The translations under genes were made by a program, and so were the position numbers. From Phytopythium helicoides (taxonomy: Eukaryota; Oomycota; Peronosporomycetes; Pythiales; Pythiaceae): a DNA stretch of 64,000 nt. Under the pieces are notes generated by a model. It was given only the letters and a program-made list of their open reading frames with translations. It did not search any database and had not been told where the DNA came from. The stretch lies in contig JANFNE010000035.1 in assembly GCA_024867545.1 (NCBI GenBank), positions 372,001-436,000 on the forward strand, written 5' to 3'. Positions 30,021 to 39,724 of the stretch are shown here, piece after piece (the first letter of the stretch is position 1; each line of letters begins with the position of its first letter).

Positions 30021-30759
30021 AGTCGGAATAAACCAAAACAAGTCTACCTCGGCGTCGGTGCCTTTCAGATCGGCGACATACCCGCCACGCTCGGGAGCAA
30101 CGCCAACGGAGGAACCACTGGAGCCACGACCGTCATCCTAACAAATGACGCCGTCCTTACCTGCCCACCTCGTCCGCAACAGACTCACGACGAACCAGAA
30201 TGAGACTCCCACTTGTTCCAAGCCAACTACTACCTCTGCTCCATCATCCACGACCACAACACGCTTGGCGGCAGCCTGGTACTCCGAGACCATCCACCCT
30301 CCAAGCATTCCAATCGCTCAAGCGACTCCTTCTCGCTCTCTCGCCTCACGACCGCCATGCAGTCCTACTCGTCCCTCCTCAACCTCTCACAGACATCGAT
30401 ACATCCTCTACGTGTAGAACTGCGACCGACCCTTGCTCCACTCGCACTTGGAGCCGCCCTCCAAGTGGCGGACCTGGCGCCACTACAACCTCCCCACCCT
30501 CTCGTCCCTCAACCAGCGACGCACACTCTCCGACTCTCGAGCCTCCGCGCATCCTTCTCCACCATCTCCAACGCCGCACCAGCCTCCGACCACCGGACCA
30601 CAACCGCCCGCCTTGGCTCTCGTGGCTTCTCGCGCCGCGCCACCTGCTGCAAACCAAACGCAGCAGCACACGGCCACACCCACGCGCGCCTGACGCTCAC
30701 GCTCGCCTCCGCTCTTCTCGCTCTCGCGGCTCGCCTCGCACTCCCACGCTCCTCCTCCC
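30021..30759 (-). pseudogene. Decayed heat shock factor gene, unit 4
   Basis: HSF relic lacking the 3' flank and the end of the coding region: similarity begins inside the C-terminal part (CAGATCGGCGACATACCCGCC). The DNA-binding-domain remnant VVRWSEAGAALEMVEKDA remains on the minus strand. Confidence 0.75.
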
Positions 30760-31196
30760 GCCGCCGCAACTGCTCGCAGCCTCACAGACTCACACAGCGC
30801 CACGCCACGTCCGACGCCACCGCAGCCGCCAGCGCCGCGCACTCCACACACACGCGCGGGCCTCTCGCTCCCTCCGCAGCTCCAGCCTCTCGCGCCAACG
30901 ACCGCCCTCGCGCTCCATCGCCACCGCCTCCGCTCCCAAGACCAGCCGACAAACGACGCCACCATCTCCCACTCGCCTACCTCGGTCTCCATGCGGCTGC
31001 GCTTTCTCGCCTTTTGGCTGGCGACTTGGACGTTGGACGTTGGACGTTCGGCTCGTGGGTTGGAGACGTGGGGAAGGGTGCGGGCGTGTGCGTTGATTGG
31101 GTGAGGATCTTTTGGAGGATGGGTGAGGGAGGTTGAGGTCGTTGTCCTCACTTGGGAACTTGGGAAGAAGAAAGGAAGAAGGAAGGAAGGAAGGAG
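30760..31196 (+). promoter_or_regulatory. Upstream block of kinase gene unit 5
   Basis: Conserved spacer with three TTGGACG repeats near 31026, leader TCCTCACTTGGGAACTTGGG near 31145 and a long purine run before the ATG. Promoter role inferred. Confidence 0.42.
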
Positions 31197-34100
31197 ATGA
31201 CGGAGAGGCTTGTGGCTGCCGCATGGGCAGGCGATCTCGATGTGGTGAAGGAGCTGATCGACGGCGGTGTGGATGTGGATGCCACGGACTTATACGGAAA
31301 AACTGCGTTGAGGAGGGCCGCTCGCTATGGTCACCTTGCAGTGGTTCGGTTTCTCGTGGAAGAAGGCAAAGCGGACGTGAATGTTATGAACAATGATGGA
31401 TGGACTGCGCTGATGTTCGCTGCTCGCAATGGTCACCTTGAAGTGGTTCGGTGTCTCGTGAAAGAAGGCGGCGCGGACGTGAATGCCACACACGAAGACG
31501 GATGGACAGCGCTGATGTACGCTGCTCGCTATGGCCATCTTGAAATGGTTCGGTGTCTCGTGAAAGAAGGCGGCGCGGACGTGAATGCCACGAACGAAGA
31601 CGGATGGACAGCGCTGAGGCTTGCCTTTCACCACACCCACATTGAACTGGTTAGGTATCTTGTCGTCAAATGTGGCGCGGACACTAATGCTATGGTCGAT
31701 GACGGAGATGCAGCGCTGATGAAGGTCGCTAGCAACGGTCACCTTGAAATGGTTCGGTGTCTCGTGGAAGAAGGCGGCGCGGACGTGAATGCCACGAACG
31801 AAGACGGATGGACAGCGCTGATGTATGCCGCTTTCAATGGTCGTATTGAACTGGTTCGATATCTGGTGGAAGAAGGCGTCGTAGACGTGAATGCCACGAA
31901 CAAATACGGATGGTCAGCACTAATGTGGGCCGCTGAGAACGGTCACCTTGAAGTTGTTCGGTGTCTCGTGAAAGAAGGCGGTGCAGACGTGAATGGTATA
32001 AACAAAGACGGATGGACAGCACTCATCCTGGCCGCTGAGAATGGTCACCTTGACATGGTTCGGTATCTCGTGAAAGAACGCGGCGCGGACGTGAATGCCA
32101 CGAACAAAGACGGATGGACAGCGCTGATGTATGCCGCTTTCAATGGTCGTATTGAACTGGTTCGATATCTGGTGGAAGAAGGCGTCGTAGACGTGAATGC
32201 CACGAACAAATACGGATGGTCAGCACTAATGTGGGCCGCTGAGAACGGTCACCTTGAAGTTGTTCGGTGTCTCGTGAAAGAAGGCGGTGCAGACGTGAAT
32301 GGTATAAACAAAGACGGATGGACAGCACTCATCCTGGCCGCTGAGAATGGTCACCTTGACATGGTTCGGTATCTCGTGAAAGAACGCGGCGCGGACGTGA
32401 ATGCCACGAACAAAGACGGATGGACAGCGCTGATGTATGCCGCTAACAATGGTCACCTTGACATGGTTCGGTTTCTCGTGAAAGAACGCGGAGTGGACGT
32501 GAATGCTATAAAGACAGACGGATGGACAGCGCTAAGGTGTGCTGCTGAGAATGGTCACCTTGAAGATGTTCGGTTTCTCGTGGAAGAATGCGGCGCGGAC
32601 GTGAATGCCACAAACAAAGACGGATGGACAGTGCTGATGTGGGCCGCTGAGAATGGTCACCTTGACATGGTTCGGTATCTCGTGAAAAAACGCGGCGCGG
32701 ACGTGAATGCCACGAACAAAGACGGATGGACAGCGCTGATGTATGCCGCTAACAATGGTCACCTTGACATGGTTCGGTTTCTCGTGAAAGAACGCGGAGT
32801 GGACGTGAATGCTATAAACAAAGACCGATGGACAGCGCTGATGTGGGCCGCTGAGAATGGTCACCTTGAAGTTGTTCGGTGTCTCGTGGAAGAATGCGGC
32901 GCGGACGTGAATGCCACAAACAAAGACGGATGGACAGTGCTGATGTGGGCCGCTGAGAATGGTCACCTTGACATGGTTCGGTATCTCGTGAAAAAACGCG
33001 GCGCGGACGTGAATGCCACGAACAAAGACGGATGGACAGCGCTGATGTATGCCGCTAACAATGGTCACCTTGACATGGTTCGGTTTCTCGTGAAAGAAGG
33101 CGGAGTGGACGTGAATGCTATAAACAAAGACGGATGGACAGCGCTGATGTGGGCCGCTGAGAATGGTCACCTTGAAGTTGTTCGGTGTCTCGTGGAAGAA
33201 GGTGGCGCAGACGTGAATGCTATAAACAAAGACGGATGGACAGCAATGATGTATGCCGCTTTCAATGGTCACCTTGAAATGGTTCGGTATCTCGTGGAAG
33301 AACGCGGAGTGGACGTGAATGCTATAAAGACAGACGGATGGACAGCGCTAAGGTGTGCTGCTGAGAATGGTCACCTTGAAGATGTTCGGTTTCTCGTGGA
33401 AGAAGGCGGCGCGGACGTGAATGCCACAAACAAAGACGGATGGACAGTGCTGATGTGGGCCGCTGAGAATGGTCACCTTGACATGGTTCGGTTTCTCGTG
33501 AAAGAACGCGGAGTGGACGTGAATGCTATAAACAAAGACGGATGGACAGCACTAATGTGGACCGCTCGCTCTGGTCACCTTGACATAGTTCGGTGTCTCG
33601 TAGAAGAAGGCGGAGCGGACGTGAATGCTATAAACAAAGACGGATGGACAGTGCTGATGCACGCCGCTAACAATGGTCACCTTGAAGTTGTTCGGTGTCT
33701 CGTGAAAGAACGCGGAGTGGACGTGAATGCTATAAACAAAGACGGATGGACAGCGCTGATGCACGCCGCTAACAATGGTCACCTTGAAGTTGTTCGGTGT
33801 CTCGTGAAAGAACGCGGAGTGGACGTGAATGCTATAAACAAAGACGGATGGACAGCGCTGATGTGGGCCGCTGAGAATGGTCACCTTGAAGTTGTTCGGT
33901 GTCTCGTGGAAGAACGCGGAGTGGACGTGAATGCTATCAACAAAGACGGATGGACAGCGCTGATGTGGGCCGCTCGCAATGGTCACCTTGAAGTTGTTCG
34001 GTATCTCGTGGAAGAAGGCAGCGCGGACGTGAATGCCACGAATAAATACGGATGGACAGCAATGATGTGGGCCGCTCGCAATGGTCACCTTGAAATGGTC

Positions 34101-37100
34101 CGCTATCTCTTGAAAGAAGGCGGCGCGGACGTGAATGCTATAAACAAAGACGGATGGACAGCGCTGATGTATGTCGCTCGATATAGTCACCTTGAAATGG
34201 TTCGGTGTCTCGTCGAAGAAGGCGGAGCGGACGTGAATGCTATAAACAAAGACCGATGGACAGCACTAATGTGGGCCGCTGAGAATGGTCACCTTGAAGT
34301 TGTTCGCTATCTCGTGGAAGAACCCGGATTGGACGTGAACGCCACAAACAAACACAGATGGACAGCGCTGATGTGGGCCGCTGAGAATGGTCACCTTGAC
34401 ATGGTTCGGTATCTCGTGAAAAAACGCGGCGCGGACGTGAATGCCACGAACAAAGACGGATGGACAGCGCTGATGTATGCCGCTGAGAATGGTCACCTTG
34501 AAGTTGTTCGTTGCCTCGTAGAAGAACCCGGATTGGACGTGAATGCTATAAACAAAGACAGATGGACAGCGCTGATGTGGGCCGCTGAGAATGGTCACCT
34601 TGAAGTTGTTCGGTGTCTCGTGGAAGAAGGTGGCGCAGACGTGAATGCTATAAACAAAGACGGATGGACAGCGCTGATGTATGCCGCTCGCAATGGCCAC
34701 CATGAAGTTGTTCGGTATCTCGTGGAAGAACGCGGAGTGGACGTGAATGTGATGAACAATAATGGATGGACAGCGCTGATGTGGGCCGCTGAGAATGGTC
34801 ACCTTGAAATGGTTCGGTATCTCCTGAAAGAAGGCGGCGCGGACGTGAATGCCACAAACAAAGACGGATGGATAGTGCTGATGTGGGCCGCTGAGAATGG
34901 TCACCTTGACATGGTACGGTATCTCGTGAAAAAACGCGGCGCGGACGTGAATGCCACGAACAAAGACGGATGGACAGCGCTAAGGTGTGCTGCAGAGAAT
35001 GGTCACCTTGAAGTTGTTCGTTGCCTCGTGGAAGAACCCGGAGTGGACGTGAACGCCACAAACAAACACAGATGGACAGCGCTGATGTGGGCCGCTGAGA
35101 ACGGTCACCTTGAAATTGTTCGGTATCTCGTGGAAGAACGCGGAGTGGACGTGAATGCTATCAACAAAGACGGATGGACAGCGCTGATGTGGGCCGCTGA
35201 GAATGGTCACCTTGAAGTTCTTCGGTGTCTCGTGGAAGAACCCGGATTGGACGTGAATGCCACAAACAAAGACGGAAGGACAGCGCTGATGTGTGCCACT
35301 GGGTATGGTCACCTTGAAGTTGTTCGGTATCTCGTGGAAGAAGGTCACGCGGACGTGAATGTTATGAACAATTATGGATGGACTGCGCTGATGTGGGCCG
35401 CTCGCAATGGTCACCTTGAAGTGGTTCAGTGTCTCGTGAAAGAAGGCGGCGCGGACGTGAATGCCACAAACGAAGCCGGATGGACTGCGCTGATGGAAGC
35501 CGCTAACAATGGTCACCTTGACATGGTTCGTTGTCTTGTGGAAGAAGGCGGCGCGGACGTGAATGCCACAAACAAAGACGGATGGACTGCGCTGATGTGG
35601 GCCGCTGAGAATGGTCACCTTGAAGTTGTTCGGTGTCTCGTGAAAGAAGGTGGCGCGGACGTGAATGCCACGAACAATGACGGCAAGTCGGCAATCCGAT
35701 TCGCTGCTGATCGCGGCTATCATGAAATCATGCACATTCTCAAACCTTTTTTGACGCATTCACAACCACCAAACACTTCACTATTCGATTCGCTACAGTC
35801 CGACTGGATCATACCTCCCTCGGAAATTGAACTCACACAACGAGTTGACACCAGCAACCTCGGAGGAGAATTCACCGCCAAATGGCTAGATGCACACGTC
35901 ACCGTCAAACTTTTCATTCGAGATGCAGCACATTCCTCCTTCCATCAAGAAGTAAAGATGTGGAAACAATTAAGACACCCTAACGTGATCAAGATGTACG
36001 GCGCATGTGAAGCTGGTCCAGGTTTGCAGTTCTTCGTGTGTGAGTATGCTGATGGTGGGTCACTGATTGAGTATGTCAAGTCAACTCCGGGATGGAAATG
36101 GAACCGGACAGTGTGGAAATATCTGTATGAGGCTGCACTGGGTCTGGAGTATCTTCACGAGCGAGGGCTTGTTCACGGTGATCTTCGTTGCAGCAACATT
36201 TTGATCGGCAGTGATAATTTGTCGAGGCTGTCGAATTTTGGTTTGAGTGGTGCAAAGAGTGGAGCGTCTTCAAGTGTTGGTTCGATGCGATGGCAGGCTC
36301 CTGAGATTTTGGAGGGCGAAGAGTTATCTTCATTTGCATCGGATGTGTATTCTTTTGGAATGTGCATATTGGAGGCAGTGACTGGGAAGAAGCCATGGGA
36401 CAAAGAGGATAAACCGAAATTGAAGAAAGTTTGTTGGAAACCAGAGACATTTGACTCATGGAGGGCACCAAAATGTCCCAATGGTGATGCTCGTGACTTG
36501 GTGTGGCAAATGTGCTGCCGAAATCCGACCAAGCGCATCAAGATACAGTCTGTCGTACACGAGCTAGAGCGTTTGTCACTCAAGGAGAGTCTGCGTCATT
36601 CACAATCAGAGCCAGAGCACGAACCTGTACACACACTTGACACCTACAAGTTCGGTGAGATCAAGGAACTGTGGCGAAAAGTCGAAACACACATGAAGAA
36701 CAACACCAACAATCAGCAATACCACCACGCATTCCTTGAACTCAATCCACTCTACAAACATCTACACAAATCGACACATCACATCACACTATTCACAAGA
36801 TTCCACACACTACTCACACAATTCCATACCGTTATCACCATGAATGAACAACAAACATTAGCCATGCGACTGTCATCCACACGTGCCACCACCAACAGCA
36901 TCTACGCCTTCCATCGACGCATACAGTCACTGTGGGGAGCACTCGGTCAACCACATGACACCAACATCGCACAGATGTCACAGACAGACGATGGACAACG
37001 GCGTGAGATGTTTGTGTCTGGTGTGTCGGATGTGTATCTGTTGTTGCGCGAGTTGGAGTCGGATGATGAGAAGGTTGCCTTCCTCGAAATGTTGAAACGG

Positions 37101-38471
37101 GAGATGACACATCAATACACATCTACTCAACTGGAGGTGATGAAGAATGCAGTGGAGGCTCTCGAGAGCAAGATTGGTGAGGAGGTGGATAGTTTGGTTC
37201 CGGAGTGGTTCATTCCTTGGTACGAGTTGATCAAGCGTGAGGAGGAATGTCTTGGTGAAGGTGGTTTCGGGTGTGTGATCCGAGCGAAGTGGTTGGACTC
37301 GGAGGTGGTGGTGAAGCAAGTGGATATGAGTGGCTCTAAGGGATCTTTACTTTGGTCGACCATGAACTCGATGGAAACTATATCCATAGGAGACGCCAAG
37401 ACCCGATCGCAAGCTACGGAGTCTAAACAAAGCAGTCCAGAAGAGCTTGAGAAGAGAGCACACAAACGAGAAGAAGCTATGAAAATGTTCCGACGTGAAG
37501 TAGACATCTGGTTCGGATTCAGTCACCCTCACGTCATACAACTATTCGGTGCCTGTCACGTAGGCACACCATTCTTCGTATGCGAGTACGCCACCAACGG
37601 GACATTGGTCCAGTATCTGCAGAAATGTCCTGGTGAGTTGTGGCAGAAGCTATATGAGGCTGCGTTGGGAGTCCAGTACCTTCATGCTCGTGGAGTGGTT
37701 CATGGTGATCTGAAAGGCAACAATATCGTGGTTGGTAGTGACATGAAGGCGAAGGTGACGGACTTTGGTCTGAGTTCAATGGTGAGTGGTGGTGGAGAAA
37801 CGCGTATCACAGCTGCGTCACATTGGGCGGCTCCTGAGTGTTTTGTTGTTGATCCTGAGTTGACGTTCGCGTCGGACGTGTACTCTCTGGGTATGTGTGT
37901 TGTGGAGTCGATGCGAGTGGTGGGAGGTGAAGAGTGGAGTTTACCGTGGCGAGATATGGATAATGTTGCTGTGAGAGTGCATGCAAAACGTGGTGAATTA
38001 CCACCGAGGCCTTCTCACTGCACGGATGTTCAATGGGAACTAGTGAATCGTATGTGTTCATTTCAACCGGAGAATCGGATGAACATCTCTACTGTGGTGG
38101 ACGAATTGTCGAGACTGGCGAATGAGAGATATCATGTGGCATTCGAATCATCGAGCATGGAGTTTGTCTCCGATGTTATCTCTAAGATGAAAAGTGTGTT
38201 GAGTGAGCTGCACGACAATAGAAGGGAAGTGTCGCTGTACCTGGACTTGTGGGATGAACTGGGGAAGATGTACAAGAATGTTGACAGCGTCCACACCAGC
38301 AGCAGCAGCAGGGAGGTGTTCTGTTGTTTGGTGAGAGACGCCAAGACGGCAACTTTGAAACTGCAGGAGAAGAAGGCGGACTTGATGTCTTCATTAGAGA
38401 TAACCATGGCTGTGTACGCTTTGCGTCGTCGGGTGGTCAAGTTTGTGGAGGCATATCCAGCACAAGAGTAG
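31197..38471 (+). CDS. Ankyrin-repeat pseudokinase-kinase protein, unit 5
   Basis: 2424 residues starting MTERLVAAAWAGDLDVVK; the frame upstream opens only with TTG. About 44 ankyrin repeats run to about 35740, more diverse than those of unit 4, with a 306-bp block duplicated in tandem near 31803-32414. The HHTHIELV-type repeat also seen in unit 3 is present near 31605. The pseudokinase (about 35830-36590) has TVKLF, HGDLRCSN and NFG. Helical domain about 36640-37210. The second kinase (about 37250-38120) has GEGGFGCV (Ser to Cys in the Gly-rich loop), VVVKQ, HGDLKGNN and DFG. The tail ends EAYPAQE. Part of the ankyrin region near 33540-33670 is almost identical to unit 4. Confidence 0.92.
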   Translation: MTERLVAAAWAGDLDVVKELIDGGVDVDATDLYGKTALRRAARYGHLAVVRFLVEEGKADVNVMNNDGWTALMFAARNGHLEVVRCLVKEGGADVNATHEDGWTALMYAARYGHLEMVRCLVKEGGADVNATNEDGWTALRLAFHHTHIELVRYLVVKCGADTNAMVDDGDAALMKVASNGHLEMVRCLVEEGGADVNATNEDGWTALMYAAFNGRIELVRYLVEEGVVDVNATNKYGWSALMWAAENGHLEVVRCLVKEGGADVNGINKDGWTALILAAENGHLDMVRYLVKERGADVNATNKDGWTALMYAAFNGRIELVRYLVEEGVVDVNATNKYGWSALMWAAENGHLEVVRCLVKEGGADVNGINKDGWTALILAAENGHLDMVRYLVKERGADVNATNKDGWTALMYAANNGHLDMVRFLVKERGVDVNAIKTDGWTALRCAAENGHLEDVRFLVEECGADVNATNKDGWTVLMWAAENGHLDMVRYLVKKRGADVNATNKDGWTALMYAANNGHLDMVRFLVKERGVDVNAINKDRWTALMWAAENGHLEVVRCLVEECGADVNATNKDGWTVLMWAAENGHLDMVRYLVKKRGADVNATNKDGWTALMYAANNGHLDMVRFLVKEGGVDVNAINKDGWTALMWAAENGHLEVVRCLVEEGGADVNAINKDGWTAMMYAAFNGHLEMVRYLVEERGVDVNAIKTDGWTALRCAAENGHLEDVRFLVEEGGADVNATNKDGWTVLMWAAENGHLDMVRFLVKERGVDVNAINKDGWTALMWTARSGHLDIVRCLVEEGGADVNAINKDGWTVLMHAANNGHLEVVRCLVKERGVDVNAINKDGWTALMHAANNGHLEVVRCLVKERGVDVNAINKDGWTALMWAAENGHLEVVRCLVEERGVDVNAINKDGWTALMWAARNGHLEVVRYLVEEGSADVNATNKYGWTAMMWAARNGHLEMVRYLLKEGGADVNAINKDGWTALMYVARYSHLEMVRCLVEEGGADVNAINKDRWTALMWAAENGHLEVVRYLVEEPGLDVNATNKHRWTALMWAAENGHLDMVRYLVKKRGADVNATNKDGWTALMYAAENGHLEVVRCLVEEPGLDVNAINKDRWTALMWAAENGHLEVVRCLVEEGGADVNAINKDGWTALMYAARNGHHEVVRYLVEERGVDVNVMNNNGWTALMWAAENGHLEMVRYLLKEGGADVNATNKDGWIVLMWAAENGHLDMVRYLVKKRGADVNATNKDGWTALRCAAENGHLEVVRCLVEEPGVDVNATNKHRWTALMWAAENGHLEIVRYLVEERGVDVNAINKDGWTALMWAAENGHLEVLRCLVEEPGLDVNATNKDGRTALMCATGYGHLEVVRYLVEEGHADVNVMNNYGWTALMWAARNGHLEVVQCLVKEGGADVNATNEAGWTALMEAANNGHLDMVRCLVEEGGADVNATNKDGWTALMWAAENGHLEVVRCLVKEGGADVNATNNDGKSAIRFAADRGYHEIMHILKPFLTHSQPPNTSLFDSLQSDWIIPPSEIELTQRVDTSNLGGEFTAKWLDAHVTVKLFIRDAAHSSFHQEVKMWKQLRHPNVIKMYGACEAGPGLQFFVCEYADGGSLIEYVKSTPGWKWNRTVWKYLYEAALGLEYLHERGLVHGDLRCSNILIGSDNLSRLSNFGLSGAKSGASSSVGSMRWQAPEILEGEELSSFASDVYSFGMCILEAVTGKKPWDKEDKPKLKKVCWKPETFDSWRAPKCPNGDARDLVWQMCCRNPTKRIKIQSVVHELERLSLKESLRHSQSEPEHEPVHTLDTYKFGEIKELWRKVETHMKNNTNNQQYHHAFLELNPLYKHLHKSTHHITLFTRFHTLLTQFHTVITMNEQQTLAMRLSSTRATTNSIYAFHRRIQSLWGALGQPHDTNIAQMSQTDDGQRREMFVSGVSDVYLLLRELESDDEKVAFLEMLKREMTHQYTSTQLEVMKNAVEALESKIGEEVDSLVPEWFIPWYELIKREEECLGEGGFGCVIRAKWLDSEVVVKQVDMSGSKGSLLWSTMNSMETISIGDAKTRSQATESKQSSPEELEKRAHKREEAMKMFRREVDIWFGFSHPHVIQLFGACHVGTPFFVCEYATNGTLVQYLQKCPGELWQKLYEAALGVQYLHARGVVHGDLKGNNIVVGSDMKAKVTDFGLSSMVSGGGETRITAASHWAAPECFVVDPELTFASDVYSLGMCVVESMRVVGGEEWSLPWRDMDNVAVRVHAKRGELPPRPSHCTDVQWELVNRMCSFQPENRMNISTVVDELSRLANERYHVAFESSSMEFVSDVISKMKSVLSELHDNRREVSLYLDLWDELGKMYKNVDSVHTSSSSREVFCCLVRDAKTATLKLQEKKADLMSSLEITMAVYALRRRVVKFVEAYPAQE
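31803..32414 (+). repeat. 306-bp tandem duplication (three ankyrin repeats, two copies)
   Basis: The block coding FNGRIELVRYLVEEGVVDVN, then WSALMWAAENGHLEVVRC and WTALILAAENGHLDMVRY, occurs twice in a row with a 306-base period and essentially no differences. Edges are approximate. Confidence 0.85.
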
Positions 38472-38780
38472 ATAATGACTCTACTTACTTTGCTGACTCC
38501 GCCGACTCTACCGACTCGGTTGACCGCAACAAGAGCATGACCTTGAAACTCACACTGCAAGGAGTGAACTAGGTGACGGCTTCCATCACTAGTAACTTAC
38601 TGGTACAGGCTTTTTCCAATGTTGGTGACCCTAGATCCTATAGTGACGAGAGTTTCGATGTAGTACGCTCTTCTGTATCGCTCAGATCGGATCACAAGAG
38701 GAGGATCTGAATCAAATCTTCCTCTTGTGGTGTGCTACTACTACCTCTTCACGACTAAGTAAACAGAGATCGGAAAAAAC
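38472..38780 (+). pseudogene. Phosphate transporter fragment, unit 5
   Basis: DSADSTDSVDRNKSMTLKLT and then LQGVN and stop, followed by VTASITSNLLVQAFSNVGDP in the same frame. It matches the transporter middle region and is closest to the unit 4 fragment. Confidence 0.76.
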
Positions 38781-39304
38781 AAAACAAATCTACCTCGGCG
38801 TCGGTGCCTTCCAGATCGGCGACATACCCGCCACGATCGAGAGCGACGCCAACGGAAAAACCACAGGAGCCCCGCTCTCGCTCCTCCACTTCACAACCGC
38901 CATGCCGTCCTAGTCGTCCCTCCTCAACCTCTCACAGACATCGATACATCCTCTACGTGTAGAACTGCGACCGACCCTTGCTCCACTCGCACTTGGAGCC
39001 GCCCTCCAAGTGGCGGACCTGGCGCCACTACAACCTCCCCACCCTCTCGTCCCTCAACCAGCGACGCACACTCTCCGACTCTCGAGCCTCCGCGCATCCT
39101 TCTCCACCATCTCCAACGCCGCACCAGCCTCCAACCACCGGACCACAACCGCCCGCCTTGGCTCTCGTGGCTTCTCGCGCCGCGCCACCTGCTGCAAACC
39201 AAACGCAGCAGCACACGGCGACACCCACGCGCGCCTGACGCTCACGCTCGCCTCCGCTCTTCTCGCTCTCGCGGCTCGCCTCGCACTCCCACGCTCCTCC
39301 TCCC
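38781..39304 (-). pseudogene. Decayed heat shock factor gene, unit 5 (internal deletion)
   Basis: Shortest HSF relic. A piece of the C-terminal region (38800-38870) is joined directly to the DNA-binding-domain side; roughly 300 bases present in units 1-4 are missing. The minus strand still reads RRAWVSP and VVRW...AGAALEMVEKDA. Confidence 0.74.
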
Positions 39305-39724
39305 GCCGCCGCAACTGCTCGCAGCCTCACAGACTCACACAGCGCCACGCCACGTCCGACGCCACCGCAGCCGCCAGCGCCGCGCACTCCACACACACGC
39401 GCGGGCCTCTCGCTCCCTCCGCAGCTCCAGCCTCTCGCGCCAACGACCGCCCTCGCGCTCCATCGCCACCGCCTCCGCTCCCAAGACCAACCGACAAACT
39501 ACGCCACCATCTCCCACTCGCCTCCCTCGGTCTCCATGCGGCTGCGCTTGCTCGCCTTTTGGCTGGTGACTTGGACGTTGGACGTTGGACGTTCGGCTCG
39601 TGGGTTGGAGACGTGGGGAAGGGTGCGGGCGTGTGCGTTGGTTGAGTGGATTGGATGAGGATCTTTTGGAGGATGGGCGAGGGAGGTCGTTGTCCTCACT
39701 TTGGAAGAGGCATCGTATTTCAAG
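39305..39724 (+). promoter_or_regulatory. Upstream block of kinase gene unit 6
   Basis: Conserved spacer with TTGGACG repeats near 39573 and a shortened leader (TCCTCACTTTGGAAGAGG near 39690) lacking the GGAAGGAAGG run of the other units. Promoter role inferred. Confidence 0.4.
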
